A stretch of 64,000 nt of DNA, taken from assembly GCA_045811525.1 (NCBI GenBank), contig JBJMTV010000014.1:46030-110029 (forward strand). Direction: 5' to 3'. The DNA is from VAZQ01 sp045811525. Its GTDB lineage: Bacteria > Pseudomonadota > Alphaproteobacteria > Rhizobiales > Xanthobacteraceae. The notes beneath the pieces were generated by a model. It ran no database searches, had not been told where the DNA came from, and worked only from the letters and a program-made list of their open reading frames with translations. Shown here one piece after another: positions 54,300 through 63,593 of this stretch (within the stretch, counting starts at the first letter, position 1; every line of letters begins with the position of its first letter). Made by a program: the position numbers and the translations under genes.

Positions 54300-55127
54300 T
54301 CAATTCCAGCGCCAGACGCCGTAGGCGTGTCCGTTCTGCATTTGCGGCGCCACGTAGCTTGGCTTGCGGTCGGCGATCGCGCCGAGCATCGCAATCCAGT
54401 TCAACAGCTCGCCGCCGACATTGCCGGCCTTGAGCAGCTGGTGTTGCGTCGATTCGGCGATCAGCCGATCGATCTTCTGCTCCTCGAGCGACTTGATCAC
54501 GCGCATCGCCCAGTCCGGATCGGGCACTCCGTCGGAGCGGCCCGGCGCCATGCGGGGGCCCCCGACCTCGAGCGAGAAGCTCCCACTCCCCATGATGACG
54601 ACCCGTAGGGCCGCGGGCCAGGACTCGATAGCACGGGCGACCGCTTGACCGAGTGCATGGCAGCGCTCGGCGGAAGGGAGCGGCGGAACATGGCCGCTCA
54701 CGAAGAAGGGAATGACCGGCACCTTCATGTCGGGCGTGAGGAAATGCAGCGGCACGATGACTGAATGATCCACCGAGTAGTTTTGCGTCATGCCGACATC
54801 GAACCCGGCAGCGATCACCGCCGCGCGTATATGCGACGCCACGTCCGGCAGGGATGGCACGATGTAGTTGGGCACATCTCTCGGCTCGTCGTTCGGCGCC
54901 TTGAAGCTTGCATCGACGCCGACCGCGAAGACCGGCAGGCTGTCGAGAAAGAAAGTGTTGAGGTGGTCGGTGTCGAACATGACGATGAGATCGGGCCGGG
55001 TGGCGGCGAGCTCGTGGCGCTGCGCACCGAACAGCCTGGCTATCTCGCAGTCCGGTCCGTCGCGCTTGACGAAATGCGGAAAGATGGGCGTGTGCGGAAC
55101 ACCGAACCCGGCAACGATCTGGGCCAT
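54300..55127 (-). CDS. LigB-family extradiol ring-cleavage dioxygenase, catalytic subunit
   Basis: A class III (LigB superfamily) iron dioxygenase of 275 residues that opens catechol-like rings. The iron ligands His12 (VPHTPIF) and His55 (FDTDHLN) and a probable catalytic base His121 (SVDHSVIVPL) are in place; MGSGSFSLE stands where LigB has GTGGLSH. GAGGAGGAGA precedes the ATG. The LigA-like gene lies 29 bp upstream, so the two form the usual two-subunit enzyme. The ring substrate is unknown. It ends the seven-gene operon. Confidence 0.88.
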   Translation of the reverse strand: MAQIVAGFGVPHTPIFPHFVKRDGPDCEIARLFGAQRHELAATRPDLIVMFDTDHLNTFFLDSLPVFAVGVDASFKAPNDEPRDVPNYIVPSLPDVASHIRAAVIAAGFDVGMTQNYSVDHSVIVPLHFLTPDMKVPVIPFFVSGHVPPLPSAERCHALGQAVARAIESWPAALRVVIMGSGSFSLEVGGPRMAPGRSDGVPDPDWAMRVIKSLEEQKIDRLIAESTQHQLLKAGNVGGELLNWIAMLGAIADRKPSYVAPQMQNGHAYGVWRWN

Positions 55128-55156
55128 GGCATCTCCTCCTCAAGCAGCAGAGCGCG

Positions 55157-55444
55157 TCAGGCGACCGGGTTGCCGATCTCGTCGACCTTCACGGCGCGCA
55201 TGCGCTGATTGTAGGTCTCCTGGTTGAGCCCGCAGACCTCGAACCGCGCGAGATAATTCATGAGGAAACCGTTGGCGCCCATGCGATAGAGCGCACCGAC
55301 ATCACCAGCGAGCAGATGGCTTCGCTCCTCGCTCGTGAGATCAAGGGGCGCGAGCGCCTTTGCCGGATCGGATTTCATTGCCGCGCGGAATGAATGATTG
55401 CGCAGCAGCTCGCGACAAAGGTGATTGACGGCAAAGATGGACAC
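55157..55444 (-). CDS. LigA-like small subunit of an extradiol dioxygenase
   Basis: The 95-residue product belongs to the LigA (protocatechuate 4,5-dioxygenase alpha subunit) family, seen in AVNHLCRELLRNHSFRAAM, LTSEERSHLLAGDVGALYRM and GANGFLMNYLARFEVCGL. It shapes the substrate pocket of the LigB subunit encoded next. The GTG at 55444 has GGAGG about 4 nt upstream; a start at 55462 would run into that Shine-Dalgarno. Confidence 0.85.
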   Translation of the reverse strand: MSIFAVNHLCRELLRNHSFRAAMKSDPAKALAPLDLTSEERSHLLAGDVGALYRMGANGFLMNYLARFEVCGLNQETYNQRMRAVKVDEIGNPVA

Positions 55445-55476
55445 CGGTCCTCCGTATCGCACGCTTGCCCCTATGC

Positions 55477-56136
55477 TCAGGGGCCGGCGTTGTGGCCGAC
55501 CCTGCGCAGGTACTGCAGCGTCTCCTCGAGCGAGACCACGTCGGCGTATTTCGCGTCGAGATCGAACAGACTCTGCTCATGCGCAGCGGCCGAGCGGTCG
55601 CCTACGGCCTCGCGCACCACCATGGGACGCAAGCCCGTCTGCACCGCGTCAACTGCGGTCGCGCGCACGCAGCCGCTCGTGGTACAGCCGACAAGGATCA
55701 GGGTGTCCACGCGTTGGCTCATGAGCCGCGACACCAGATCGGTGCCGAAGAAACACGAGGCGTATTTCTTCACCAGCAGGCTGTCGCTCTTGCGGAAATC
55801 GAGCCGCGGATCGACCTGCACCCCCTCGCTGTCGCCTTTCAAGGTAACGACGCCCTTCTGCTTGAGCGCCCAAATGCCGGCGTCCTTGAGGTCGGCGTCA
55901 TTGTACATCACGGTCGAGAAGATCACCGGCATCCCGCGCTCGTGCGCGACGGCGATAAGGGGCTTGATGGCCTCGATCTCGTTGTCGAGGTTGGCGCCAA
56001 GCATCATCTTCGGATCGGTGAATGCCTTGAGCATGTCGATCACGAGCAATGCCGGCCGCTCGCCGAAGCCGATGCGCAAGCCGAACCCACGCTGCTTGAA
56101 GAATTCGGCGTCACTGTGCGATGCCGCCTCGGGCAT
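55477..56136 (-). CDS. isochorismatase-family cysteine hydrolase (maleamate amidase / N-carbamoylsarcosine amidase branch)
   Basis: A 219-residue cysteine hydrolase with the triad Asp34 (LLVIDMLKAF), Lys124 (LLVKKYAS) and Cys156 (VGCTTSGCVRATAVDA). The SCFFGTDL and VGDRSAAAHEQSLFD stretches place it near N-carbamoylsarcosine amidases and maleamate amidohydrolases, which release ammonia from amides. In the context of a ring-cleavage enzyme this suggests an amide or N-heterocycle intermediate, but that is inference. The ATG at 56136 has GGAG at good spacing. Confidence 0.85.
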   Translation of the reverse strand: MPEAASHSDAEFFKQRGFGLRIGFGERPALLVIDMLKAFTDPKMMLGANLDNEIEAIKPLIAVAHERGMPVIFSTVMYNDADLKDAGIWALKQKGVVTLKGDSEGVQVDPRLDFRKSDSLLVKKYASCFFGTDLVSRLMSQRVDTLILVGCTTSGCVRATAVDAVQTGLRPMVVREAVGDRSAAAHEQSLFDLDAKYADVVSLEETLQYLRRVGHNAGP

Positions 56137-56236
56137 GAAGATCTCCGTTCTCGATGCCGCTCGCGCGGATGGGCCGATGGGTAATTCGGGTGCCATCAGC
56201 CGCGAAGCATGCTGTCCCGCCTGAGTTGTGCTCTGC

Positions 56237-57217
56237 TCAATAGGAGCAGGCCTCTTCCCATTGCGCGACGTTTGCCTTGGTGATCGTCTCGACCGGCAGC
56301 CACTCGTATTTCGGCAGCTTCTTGCCGTTGAAGTGGTCGGCGATCATCTCGGCTGCCTTCGCTCCGGTGCGGCCCGGGACTTGCGTGCCGGTGCTGTACT
56401 GGTCGCCAGCCTTGATGCCGGCGATACCCTGCTTGAGACAGTTGCTGCCGACCACAATCAGCTTGCCCTTCTCGGTACCGAGGGGAATGCCGGCCGACTT
56501 CGCCGCCTGCACGACCGCGGCGGCCTGATTGTCGGCCATGCCATAGACCACGTCGAGCCCGCCCTGGCCGGCATAGCGAGCAAAAAGTTGTCCGGCAATG
56601 CGCTCGCTCAGGTCGGTCTGCCACTTCGCATCCTCGACCGCGACGATCTGCGCTTTTGGATTAGCCTTCATGGCCTCGCGGAATCCGGCGACCCGGCGTG
56701 GACCCACTCCCTCCTGCAGCGAGCCGGTGATCAGTGCGATCTTGCCCCCGTCACGCCCCCCTTCCTGAAGGGCCTTCAACACCGACGCGCCCGTTATGCG
56801 GCCAAGCTCCACATGGTCCTCTCCCACGAAGCTGAGATAGAGGTCTTCCGAGCCGTCCCGAGGCGGAGAGTTGATCAGGATGACCGGGATGCCCGCCTGC
56901 TTCGCGCGCGTGAGTGCCGGGATGATCGCCTGCTCCGAGCCGGCGATAATGGCCAACATGTCGAACTTGCGGGCGATCGCGTCATCGACCTGCTGCGCCT
57001 GCAGCGCGGCATCAAAATGCTGACTGACGGTATTCACCTCCATGCCGTAAGCGTTGGCCTTGGCCGTAAAGGTCTTGCTCAGCGTGGCGATGAATGGGTG
57101 CGTCGGCGAGGTGACGAGGAAGGCGATCTTCTTGCCTTTCGTCTCCGCTTGGGCCCCGGCAGGTGCAAGCAAAGACAAGCCAAGCGCGGCAACCAAGCCC
57201 AGCGCCACTCGCATCAT
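56237..57217 (-). CDS. sugar-type ABC transporter substrate-binding protein (RbsB-like)
   Basis: A periplasmic binding protein of the ribose/galactose family, 326 residues, with a signal peptide ending APAGAQA. Conserved segments are IAFLVTSPTHPFIATLSKTF, IAGSEQAIIPALTRAKQAGI and VVYGMADNQAAAVVQAAKSA. AGGAGG precedes the tandem ATG codons at 57217 and 57214. It belongs to the importer encoded upstream. Although the family is called sugar-binding, members also carry other ligands, and the dioxygenase neighbours suggest a non-sugar. Confidence 0.9.
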   Translation of the reverse strand: MMRVALGLVAALGLSLLAPAGAQAETKGKKIAFLVTSPTHPFIATLSKTFTAKANAYGMEVNTVSQHFDAALQAQQVDDAIARKFDMLAIIAGSEQAIIPALTRAKQAGIPVILINSPPRDGSEDLYLSFVGEDHVELGRITGASVLKALQEGGRDGGKIALITGSLQEGVGPRRVAGFREAMKANPKAQIVAVEDAKWQTDLSERIAGQLFARYAGQGGLDVVYGMADNQAAAVVQAAKSAGIPLGTEKGKLIVVGSNCLKQGIAGIKAGDQYSTGTQVPGRTGAKAAEMIADHFNGKKLPKYEWLPVETITKANVAQWEEACSY

Positions 57218-57316
57218 GTTGACCTCCTCCGCTGCAGCCACTCCCGTGATTTGTAGGACCGGCGGCGCAACGGCGCAACGGCTCAAAGGGGAACGCCGCA
57301 AGGGCAGTGCGGCAGT

Positions 57317-58303
57317 TCAGCCGCTACCCAGGTGTTGCAGCCATTGCCGCGCGCCAACGAAGCGACGGGCTAGGTACGGACCGTCGAGCACTGCGACGGT
57401 CAAAAGCACAGCGCCCATGGTAATGTCGTTGACAAAGGGTGGAGCGCCGACGGCGTTGAGGCCGGACCGCAGCACCGCCAATGTCAGCGCGCCGAGCGCG
57501 ATCCCGAGCGGGCGGCCTGAGCCGCCGCCGAGCGAGACGCCACCGAGAATGGCCCCGGCTGCAGCGGGTGCAATCACATCGGACAAGCCTGCCGGAGATG
57601 CTGAGGCAAGGCTATAGCTGAGCAGAGCTCCCGAGAGCGCTGCGCACAATCCAGAGAACGCAAATATGCCGATGACCAGCGGCGCAACCTTCACGCCTGC
57701 GGTCAGAGCCGCGCGACGGTCGCTGCCGATCGCGATGATGTCGCGGCCGAGCCGCGTCCAGGCAAAGACCGCTGCGGCCGCAGCGAAGAAACAGAGCGCC
57801 ACAATGCTGCGCGGGGAAAACGTGCCGCCGATCCGCTCATTGAGAGCGAGCGCGACCGTCATATTTTCGTACGGGAGCGCCCGGCTTTCCGTGAGCACGT
57901 AGGCGATGCCGACGAAAACCAGGAGGCCGCCGAGCGTCACGCCGACGGAGGAGAGGTTGAGTCGCACAATGATGAAGCCCTGCAGGATGCCAGCGGCGAC
58001 GCCGATCGACAGCGCAAGGAAGATGCCGGTCCAGGGCTGCTGCGTTCCGGTGAGCACCGCGATGCAGCCCGCCATGCCATACATGCCGACCACCGAGAGA
58101 TCGAACTCGCGGATCATCATGGTGAGACCGAGCCCCAAGGTCACCAGGCTGATGGTCGCAAAAATTTGCAGCGTGCTGTACGCGGTCGCGGCACTGAACA
58201 GGCGTCCGTTTCCCGCATCGAGGACAGCCAGCAAAAGAATGCAGGCGAGGAGCACGGCGAGCGGCCGCGCATGTGGACCCTCTACCCAACGCCAGAGCCT
58301 CAT
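57317..58303 (-). CDS. ABC transporter permease (RbsC-like), second
   Basis: A 328-residue membrane protein of the BPD_transp_2 family with about ten helices (LAVLLACILLLAVLD, FATISLVTLGLGLTMMIREFD, GGLLVFVGIAYVL). The ATG at 58303 overlaps the preceding permease stop as ATGA. Together the two permeases form a heterodimer channel. Confidence 0.92.
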   Translation of the reverse strand: MRLWRWVEGPHARPLAVLLACILLLAVLDAGNGRLFSAATAYSTLQIFATISLVTLGLGLTMMIREFDLSVVGMYGMAGCIAVLTGTQQPWTGIFLALSIGVAAGILQGFIIVRLNLSSVGVTLGGLLVFVGIAYVLTESRALPYENMTVALALNERIGGTFSPRSIVALCFFAAAAAVFAWTRLGRDIIAIGSDRRAALTAGVKVAPLVIGIFAFSGLCAALSGALLSYSLASASPAGLSDVIAPAAAGAILGGVSLGGGSGRPLGIALGALTLAVLRSGLNAVGAPPFVNDITMGAVLLTVAVLDGPYLARRFVGARQWLQHLGSG

Positions 58304-59292
58304 CGTCCGCTGCCGCGTGCTTGCAGGATGATGACGGCAAGCACGATCAGCCCTGCCGCCAGATATTGCCACTCCTGCCGCAGGCCCTTGAGCAGCAGCA
58401 TCACCTGAACCGCTGCGATTACCATCGCGCCGGCAAACGTGCGCAGCGCCGATCCGGCGCCGCCGCCAATCGCCGTACCGCCGACGAGCACCGCCGCAAT
58501 GGCATCGTAGTCGTAGGCGACGCCGTAATCCATGTTGGCGGACTCGTAGCGGATCGCCAGCATGATGCCCGCCAAGGAGGTGAAGAACCCGGCCCAGAGA
58601 TAAGCCCCGGTCACCGTGCGCCAGGTGCTTACGCCGACGGCTTCAGCGGCGCGAAAGCTCGATCCCACCATGAACAGATTGCGTCCGAAGCGCGTCAACG
58701 AGAGCAGGAACTGGCTCACCAAGGTAGCAAGCACGAACACCAGGAACTCGATGGGAAGCCCAATGATCTTTCCCTTCACCGCACTCGGCACAATCCCTGC
58801 CTCGGCATAGATCGTGCCCTTCTCGGCAAAGGCCTGGGTGACGCCGTAGATGAGCGCCAGCGTAGCGATCGTCACGATGATGGGATTGGCCCGCACGCCT
58901 CCGATGAGCAGACCCTGCAAGCCGGTAAGCAACGAGCCGAACAGGAGCGCGATGACAAGGCCGAGGGTGAAGCCGAGCCAGTTGCACGCGACGATGAAGA
59001 CCATCGCCGTCACGCCGACAGTGGCGCCGAGCGCGAACGACATGATGTTGCCGCTGACGGTGATGAGCGTCATGCCGACCGCCACGCAGCCGATGAATGA
59101 CACGGTGGTGAGGAGCGAGAGGATGCTCGGGCCAGCGAGGAAGCCCGGCGTTCCCAGGATCACGGCGAGAAGGACAATCAGTCCGGCGGCTTGCGCCCAG
59201 GAGAACAGCGAGCGGTCACGCTGGACAGACAGTCGGGCGGCAACTGGCCGCCGACCAGAGGAATCTGCCTCGGCGGCCATGGGCTCGCTCAT
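58300..59292 (-). CDS. ABC transporter permease (RbsC-like), first
   Basis: A 330-residue BPD_transp_2 permease with the segments VGMTLITVSGNIMSFALGAT, RANPIIVTIATLALIYG and GGTAIGGGAGSALRTFAGAM, which are the most conserved parts of RbsC-type proteins. The ATG at 59292 overlaps the ATPase stop as ATGA; longer frames run into the ATPase gene. Confidence 0.92.
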   Translation of the reverse strand: MSEPMAAEADSSGRRPVAARLSVQRDRSLFSWAQAAGLIVLLAVILGTPGFLAGPSILSLLTTVSFIGCVAVGMTLITVSGNIMSFALGATVGVTAMVFIVACNWLGFTLGLVIALLFGSLLTGLQGLLIGGVRANPIIVTIATLALIYGVTQAFAEKGTIYAEAGIVPSAVKGKIIGLPIEFLVFVLATLVSQFLLSLTRFGRNLFMVGSSFRAAEAVGVSTWRTVTGAYLWAGFFTSLAGIMLAIRYESANMDYGVAYDYDAIAAVLVGGTAIGGGAGSALRTFAGAMVIAAVQVMLLLKGLRQEWQYLAAGLIVLAVIILQARGSGR

Positions 59293-60797
59293 GCCGCCGA
59301 CTGCATGGGATGCGTAATGTCGGCCAGAATCGCCGACATTTTTATCTCGTCGCCGACGTAGCGAGCGACGCTGCGGCCGCGATAAAGGGTGATCACGATA
59401 TCGGCGATGCCCACCACTTCCTCGAGATCGGAGGAAGTCATGATCAGCGCCAGCCCGCGCTCGCACAACTCGCGCATGATCCGATAAATGTCGGCACGCG
59501 CGCCCACGTCAATGCCGCGTGTGGGCTCGTTCATCAGCAGCACGCCGGGGTCCGCACTCGCCAGTGCGCGACCGAACAACAGTTTCTGCTGATTGCCGCC
59601 GCTCAGCGTGATGGCCGCCGAGCCGAGCCGGCGCGGGTCGATGCCGACGCGCTCGGCGAGACCCGCGGCAAGGCGGCGCAGCCTCGTCCAGGACAGCACG
59701 CCCAGACGCGAGCCAGCATCGAGCCGGGTCGCGATGAGATTGTCCAGCACCTGCATCTGCGGGAAGAGACCCTCGGCCGCGCGGTCGTCCGACACGAACA
59801 GCATGTTGCGGGCGACGGCATGCGGCACGGAGCCGAGCCGCAGCGGGCGGCCGTCAACCATCACGGTGCCGGCCGCCGAGGGCGCGAGACCGGCGAGAGC
59901 CCGGGTCACCATATTGGCGCCAGAGCCGATCTGCCCGGCTATGCAGACGATGTGACCGCGCGGCGCGGTCATCGAAAAGTCGTGCAGTATGCCGGGCACA
60001 GTCAGGCCCTGGACCACGAGGCGCGTCCCGGCGTCGGTGCGCGCGGTGGCTTTCGGATACATGTCCTTGAACGAGCGGCCGAGCATCTGCGCCACCAGAT
60101 GCTCGCGCGTGACCTCGTTTACCGGTGCGCTCGCAACATGCTGCCCATTGCGCAACACAGTGACGGAATCACAAAGTTGAAACACCTCACCCAGCCTGTG
60201 GGTGATGTAAAGGATCGAGCGCCCTTGCGCCCGCAGGCTCTTGAGGATGGCAAGGATGCGCTCGATGTCAGCGTCCGACAGCGTCGCCGTGGGCTCATCC
60301 AGGATGAGCACGCGCGCGTCGCGCGCCAACAGCCGAGCGATTTCCACGAGCTGTCGCTGGCCGATGGTGAGTGAGCTCACCGGCTGATCGAGGTCCCAGT
60401 CGCCGAGACCCAGCATGGTGAGCGCGTCTTGCGCGCGAGTGCGAAACCGGGACCGCCTATGCAGCAACGGCACTTCCGGGCTCCCCAGCCAGATATTGTC
60501 GAGGATGGACAGATGCGGTGCGAGGCTCAACTCCTGGGCCACAAGGCCGAGGCCCGCAGCTTGCGCCTGCTGTGGCTCGCGCACATTGTGCCGCCGGCCG
60601 TCGATGACTATCGAGCCGCTGTCCGGCTGGACGATGCCCATGAGGATTTTGACGAGCGTGCTTTTGCCTGCGCCGTTCTCCCCGCAAAGCGCACGAATTT
60701 CGCCGCGGCCCAGGTCAAACGAGACTTCGCGCAGCGCCATGACGCCGGGATAGGCCTTGCTGATGCCCTGGACCGACAAGACCTCCTGCAACCGCAC
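59289..60797 (-). CDS. ABC transporter ATP-binding protein (RbsA/MglA-like, two ATPase domains)
   Basis: A 502-residue duplicated ATPase. The first domain has GENGAGKST, VSSLTIGQRQLVEIARLLAR and VLILDEPTATL; the second has a degenerate Walker A (GQIGSGAN) and ITLSGGNQQKLLFGRAL with VLLMNEPTRGIDVGA, the usual asymmetry of RbsA proteins. It heads the operon. The GTG at 60797 is adopted, but a TTG at 60791 has better Shine-Dalgarno spacing. Confidence 0.93.
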   Translation of the reverse strand: MRLQEVLSVQGISKAYPGVMALREVSFDLGRGEIRALCGENGAGKSTLVKILMGIVQPDSGSIVIDGRRHNVREPQQAQAAGLGLVAQELSLAPHLSILDNIWLGSPEVPLLHRRSRFRTRAQDALTMLGLGDWDLDQPVSSLTIGQRQLVEIARLLARDARVLILDEPTATLSDADIERILAILKSLRAQGRSILYITHRLGEVFQLCDSVTVLRNGQHVASAPVNEVTREHLVAQMLGRSFKDMYPKATARTDAGTRLVVQGLTVPGILHDFSMTAPRGHIVCIAGQIGSGANMVTRALAGLAPSAAGTVMVDGRPLRLGSVPHAVARNMLFVSDDRAAEGLFPQMQVLDNLIATRLDAGSRLGVLSWTRLRRLAAGLAERVGIDPRRLGSAAITLSGGNQQKLLFGRALASADPGVLLMNEPTRGIDVGARADIYRIMRELCERGLALIMTSSDLEEVVGIADIVITLYRGRSVARYVGDEIKMSAILADITHPMQSAA

Positions 60798-61048
60798 GTC
60801 CTCCGAAACATCGCAACAACTTGCCGGGCACAGTATGCATCCATTCTCGCGGCAGCAACTCGCGCGCCCATTGCATCATCAATGAGTCCTCAAAGGCGCG
60901 CCGCGTACGTTGCGGACGCGCGCTTGCAAATACGCTGGTGAGGACCGTACCCTCGGATAGTGCCGGTGCCCGCAGCCCTAAGCTCGCATCCGAGCCACCA
61001 GCGAGAGCGCAGGTGCACGGTGTGGCCAACCGGCAAAGGATGGATCGG

Positions 61049-61378
61049 ATGCGCTTCGGCGACTGGATGAACAAGATTTTCGCCGGGCGCGGGCCGGCGC
61101 CACCTGATCTGCCTCGGCTTTCCGGCGTGAGCGAAGGCGCGCTCATCGCCTCGTTGCGAAACATCCCCCCCGGCGAGCGCGCCTGGCTCCCGCTCGCGGA
61201 TGCGGCGCGGCTGTTTTCCAGCGAGCGCCCAGAGTATGCCTTCGGCGAGATGGACGAGCGCGGACGAGAGCGTCTCGACGCATTCGCCGCGGCACATCAC
61301 CTCGTGCCCGAGTTCATGCCCAGCGAAAGTCGCCTCTACCTGACGCGCAAGTCAGAAGTGGCGGACCGGGAGACATGA
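61049..61378 (+). CDS. hypothetical protein coupled to the MetE-like gene
   Basis: A 109-residue product (MRFGDWMNKIFAGRG...) with no recognised family and no signal peptide. Its stop overlaps the next ATG as ATGA, so it is co-translated with the MetE-like gene. RERLDAFAAAHHLVPEF and LYLTRKSE suggest a small folded domain. An ATG three codons earlier is an alternative start. The 250-bp gap upstream should hold divergent promoters for this unit and the ABC operon. Confidence 0.55.
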   Translation: MRFGDWMNKIFAGRGPAPPDLPRLSGVSEGALIASLRNIPPGERAWLPLADAARLFSSERPEYAFGEMDERGRERLDAFAAAHHLVPEFMPSESRLYLTRKSEVADRET

Positions 61379-62556
61379 AGCGCAGCACAGAGCGCATCCT
61401 GACCAGCCATTGCGGCAGCCTGCCACGGCCGCCCGCTTTGCTCGCCGCTCTCTATGCCAAGGATGCCGGCGATGCGTATGACGCCGCGGCGCTGGCGCGC
61501 GGCGTGCGTAGCTCGGTGAAGTCGGTGGTGCGCAAGCAGGTCGATACCGGCATCGACGTGCTGAATGACGGCGAGCACAGCAAGTCGAGCTTCGCGCATT
61601 ATGCGCGCACGCGCCTGGGCGGCATTGAGCGGCGCGACGAGCCGCCGCGCTACCTGGTGACACCGACGCGGGACGCGCTTGCCTTTCCCAGTGTGTACGA
61701 CGAGATGCGCGTGATGTATGCCGCACGCGCGGACAAGCTCGGGCGCCCACGCGGCATGCGCGCCATGGTGTGCTCCGGCCCGCTCCGATATATCGGCCAC
61801 GAGGACCTGAAGACCGATCTCGAGAATCTCAAAGAGGCCACAGCCGGGCTCGACATGGCAGATGCGTTCATCACGGCCATCTCCCCCACCAGCCTCGAGA
61901 TGTACATGCCGAACGAATTCTACCGCTCGCAGGAGGAATATCTCACCGCAGCGGCCGATGCCATCGCCGAGGAGTATCGCGCGATTGTGGACGCGGGCTT
62001 CATCCTGCAGATCGATGATCCGCGGCTGATTACCTATTACAACCGCAGCCCCGGTCTATCGGCTGAGGAGAACCGGAAATTCATCGCCGTCAGGGTCGAG
62101 GTGCTGAACTACGCGCTGCGTGGAATTGCCGAGGAGCGCGTCCGCTTCCACACCTGCTACAGCGTCAATGTCGCGCCGCGCGTGCACGACCTGGAGCTCA
62201 AGCATTACATCGACCTGCTGCTGCGCATCAAAGCGCAAACCTATTCTTTCGAGGCCGCCAATCCGCGCCACGAGCACGAATGGAAAGTCTGGCAGGAGGT
62301 CGGCGTGCCCGAGGGAAAAGTTCTCATGCCGGGCGTAGTATCTCATTGCGTGTACCAGGTGGAGCACCCCGAGTTGGTGGCGCAAAGGATCGAGCGGTTC
62401 GCGCAGGTCGCCGGACGCGAGAACGTCATCGCCGCTAATGACTGCGGGTTTGCCACGGCGTCGGCAGGGGACGAGGTGCATCCCGACGTGGCCTGGGCCA
62501 AGCTGGCGGCGCTGGTGGAGGGGGCCGAGATGGCAACGAGACGGCTATGGAGCTGA
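61375..62556 (+). CDS. MetE C-terminal-domain-like methyltransferase (cobalamin-independent methionine synthase II family)
   Basis: A 393-residue stand-alone barrel of the MetE/UROD superfamily. ILTSHCGSLPRPPALL is the family start; the zinc ligands are His259 and Cys261 (FHTCYSVN) and the later Cys in AANDCGFAT. DIDVLNDGEHSKSSF-like sequence (GIDVLNDGEHSKSSF) is the substrate loop. Members near this size are often annotated as methionine synthase II or as epoxyalkane:CoM transferase-like, so the thiol acceptor is uncertain. It is the second such gene in the window. Confidence 0.85.
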   Translation: MKRSTERILTSHCGSLPRPPALLAALYAKDAGDAYDAAALARGVRSSVKSVVRKQVDTGIDVLNDGEHSKSSFAHYARTRLGGIERRDEPPRYLVTPTRDALAFPSVYDEMRVMYAARADKLGRPRGMRAMVCSGPLRYIGHEDLKTDLENLKEATAGLDMADAFITAISPTSLEMYMPNEFYRSQEEYLTAAADAIAEEYRAIVDAGFILQIDDPRLITYYNRSPGLSAEENRKFIAVRVEVLNYALRGIAEERVRFHTCYSVNVAPRVHDLELKHYIDLLLRIKAQTYSFEAANPRHEHEWKVWQEVGVPEGKVLMPGVVSHCVYQVEHPELVAQRIERFAQVAGRENVIAANDCGFATASAGDEVHPDVAWAKLAALVEGAEMATRRLWS

Positions 62557-62611
62557 GCGTGTCACGCTGCTCACACAGGGCCGCGCCCATCCCCCCGTGC
62601 TGGAAGCGATC

Positions 62612-63550
62612 GTGACCAGTGCGGACAGCGGCCGCAAGCCTCTGATTGCGCTCACCGGCGCCACCGGTTTCATCGGCCAAGGGCTGTTGCGCGAGCTCTC
62701 GAAGCGCGGCTACCGGCTACGCGTGCTGCTGCGGCGTCCTAGCGTGCTGCCGGTGGAATCCGCGAGCGCCGTCGTCGGCGACCTGGCGCGCCCACAAAAC
62801 ATGGCTGCCGCGCTCGCCGACGTCGATGCTGTCATTCACTCGGCTGGCATCGCGCATGCCATGTCGGGGCTGCCGGCGGACGATTACCGCATCCTCAACA
62901 CCGAGGCGACCATCGCGCTCGCGCGCGCTGCGCAGCGTGCGGGCGCGCGGCGCTTCATATTTCTCTCGTCGATACGCGCCCAGTGCGGTCCGAGCGCGAT
63001 GCATCCTGTGACCGAAGATCTCGCAGCCGAGCCGACTGAGCCCTACGGACGCTCAAAGCTTGCCGCCGAGGAGGGGCTCGCGCAGCTCGACCTCGATTGG
63101 GTGGCGCTGCGGCCCGTGCTTGTGTACGGCCCGGGCGTAAAAGGCAACATGGCCGCGCTCCTCGACATTGCTCGGTCGCCCTATCCGCTACCGCTCGGCG
63201 CGCTGCGTGAACGGCGCTCGCTGTTGGCGCTTGAGAATCTGGCAGCAGCCATCGAGACGGTGCTCGCCGCTCCGCAACCGCTGCGGCGTGCGCTGATCGC
63301 AGCCGACCCCGACCCGATGACGGTTGCGGAAATGATCGCTGCGCTCCGCCGCGGCTTGGGGCGGCGGCCGGGGCTTTTCCCTGTGCCGTCATCTTTGCTG
63401 CAAAAGGGTATGCAGCTCGCCGGCCGAGCGGAGCTGTACGAGCGGCTCGCCGGGTCGCTCGTCGCGCAACCCGAGGGCCTCATGCGGCTTGGCTGGCGGC
63501 CGGCGGTGCGCACGGCCGATGCTCTCGGCGCCCTGGCGCGGGCCGGATGA
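62612..63550 (+). CDS. NAD-dependent epimerase/dehydratase (extended SDR)
   Basis: A Rossmann-fold sugar-nucleotide epimerase or reductase of about 312 residues. The NAD loop is TGATGFIGQG, the VDAVIHSAGIAH strand and FLSSIRAQCG follow, and the catalytic Tyr-x3-Lys is in EPYGRSKLAAEE. The LRPVLVYGPGVKGNMAALLDI region is typical of WbpP/CapD-like or UDP-glucose 4-epimerase-like proteins. The start is uncertain: GTG at 62612 is used, with GTG at 62597 possible; the longer frame to 62438 overlaps the preceding gene. Exact substrate unknown. Confidence 0.82.
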   Translation: MTSADSGRKPLIALTGATGFIGQGLLRELSKRGYRLRVLLRRPSVLPVESASAVVGDLARPQNMAAALADVDAVIHSAGIAHAMSGLPADDYRILNTEATIALARAAQRAGARRFIFLSSIRAQCGPSAMHPVTEDLAAEPTEPYGRSKLAAEEGLAQLDLDWVALRPVLVYGPGVKGNMAALLDIARSPYPLPLGALRERRSLLALENLAAAIETVLAAPQPLRRALIAADPDPMTVAEMIAALRRGLGRRPGLFPVPSSLLQKGMQLAGRAELYERLAGSLVAQPEGLMRLGWRPAVRTADALGALARAG

Positions 63551-63593
63551 GAACGAGCGGCCCCACAGCTCCGCTCTCGTACACCGCGGGCGG

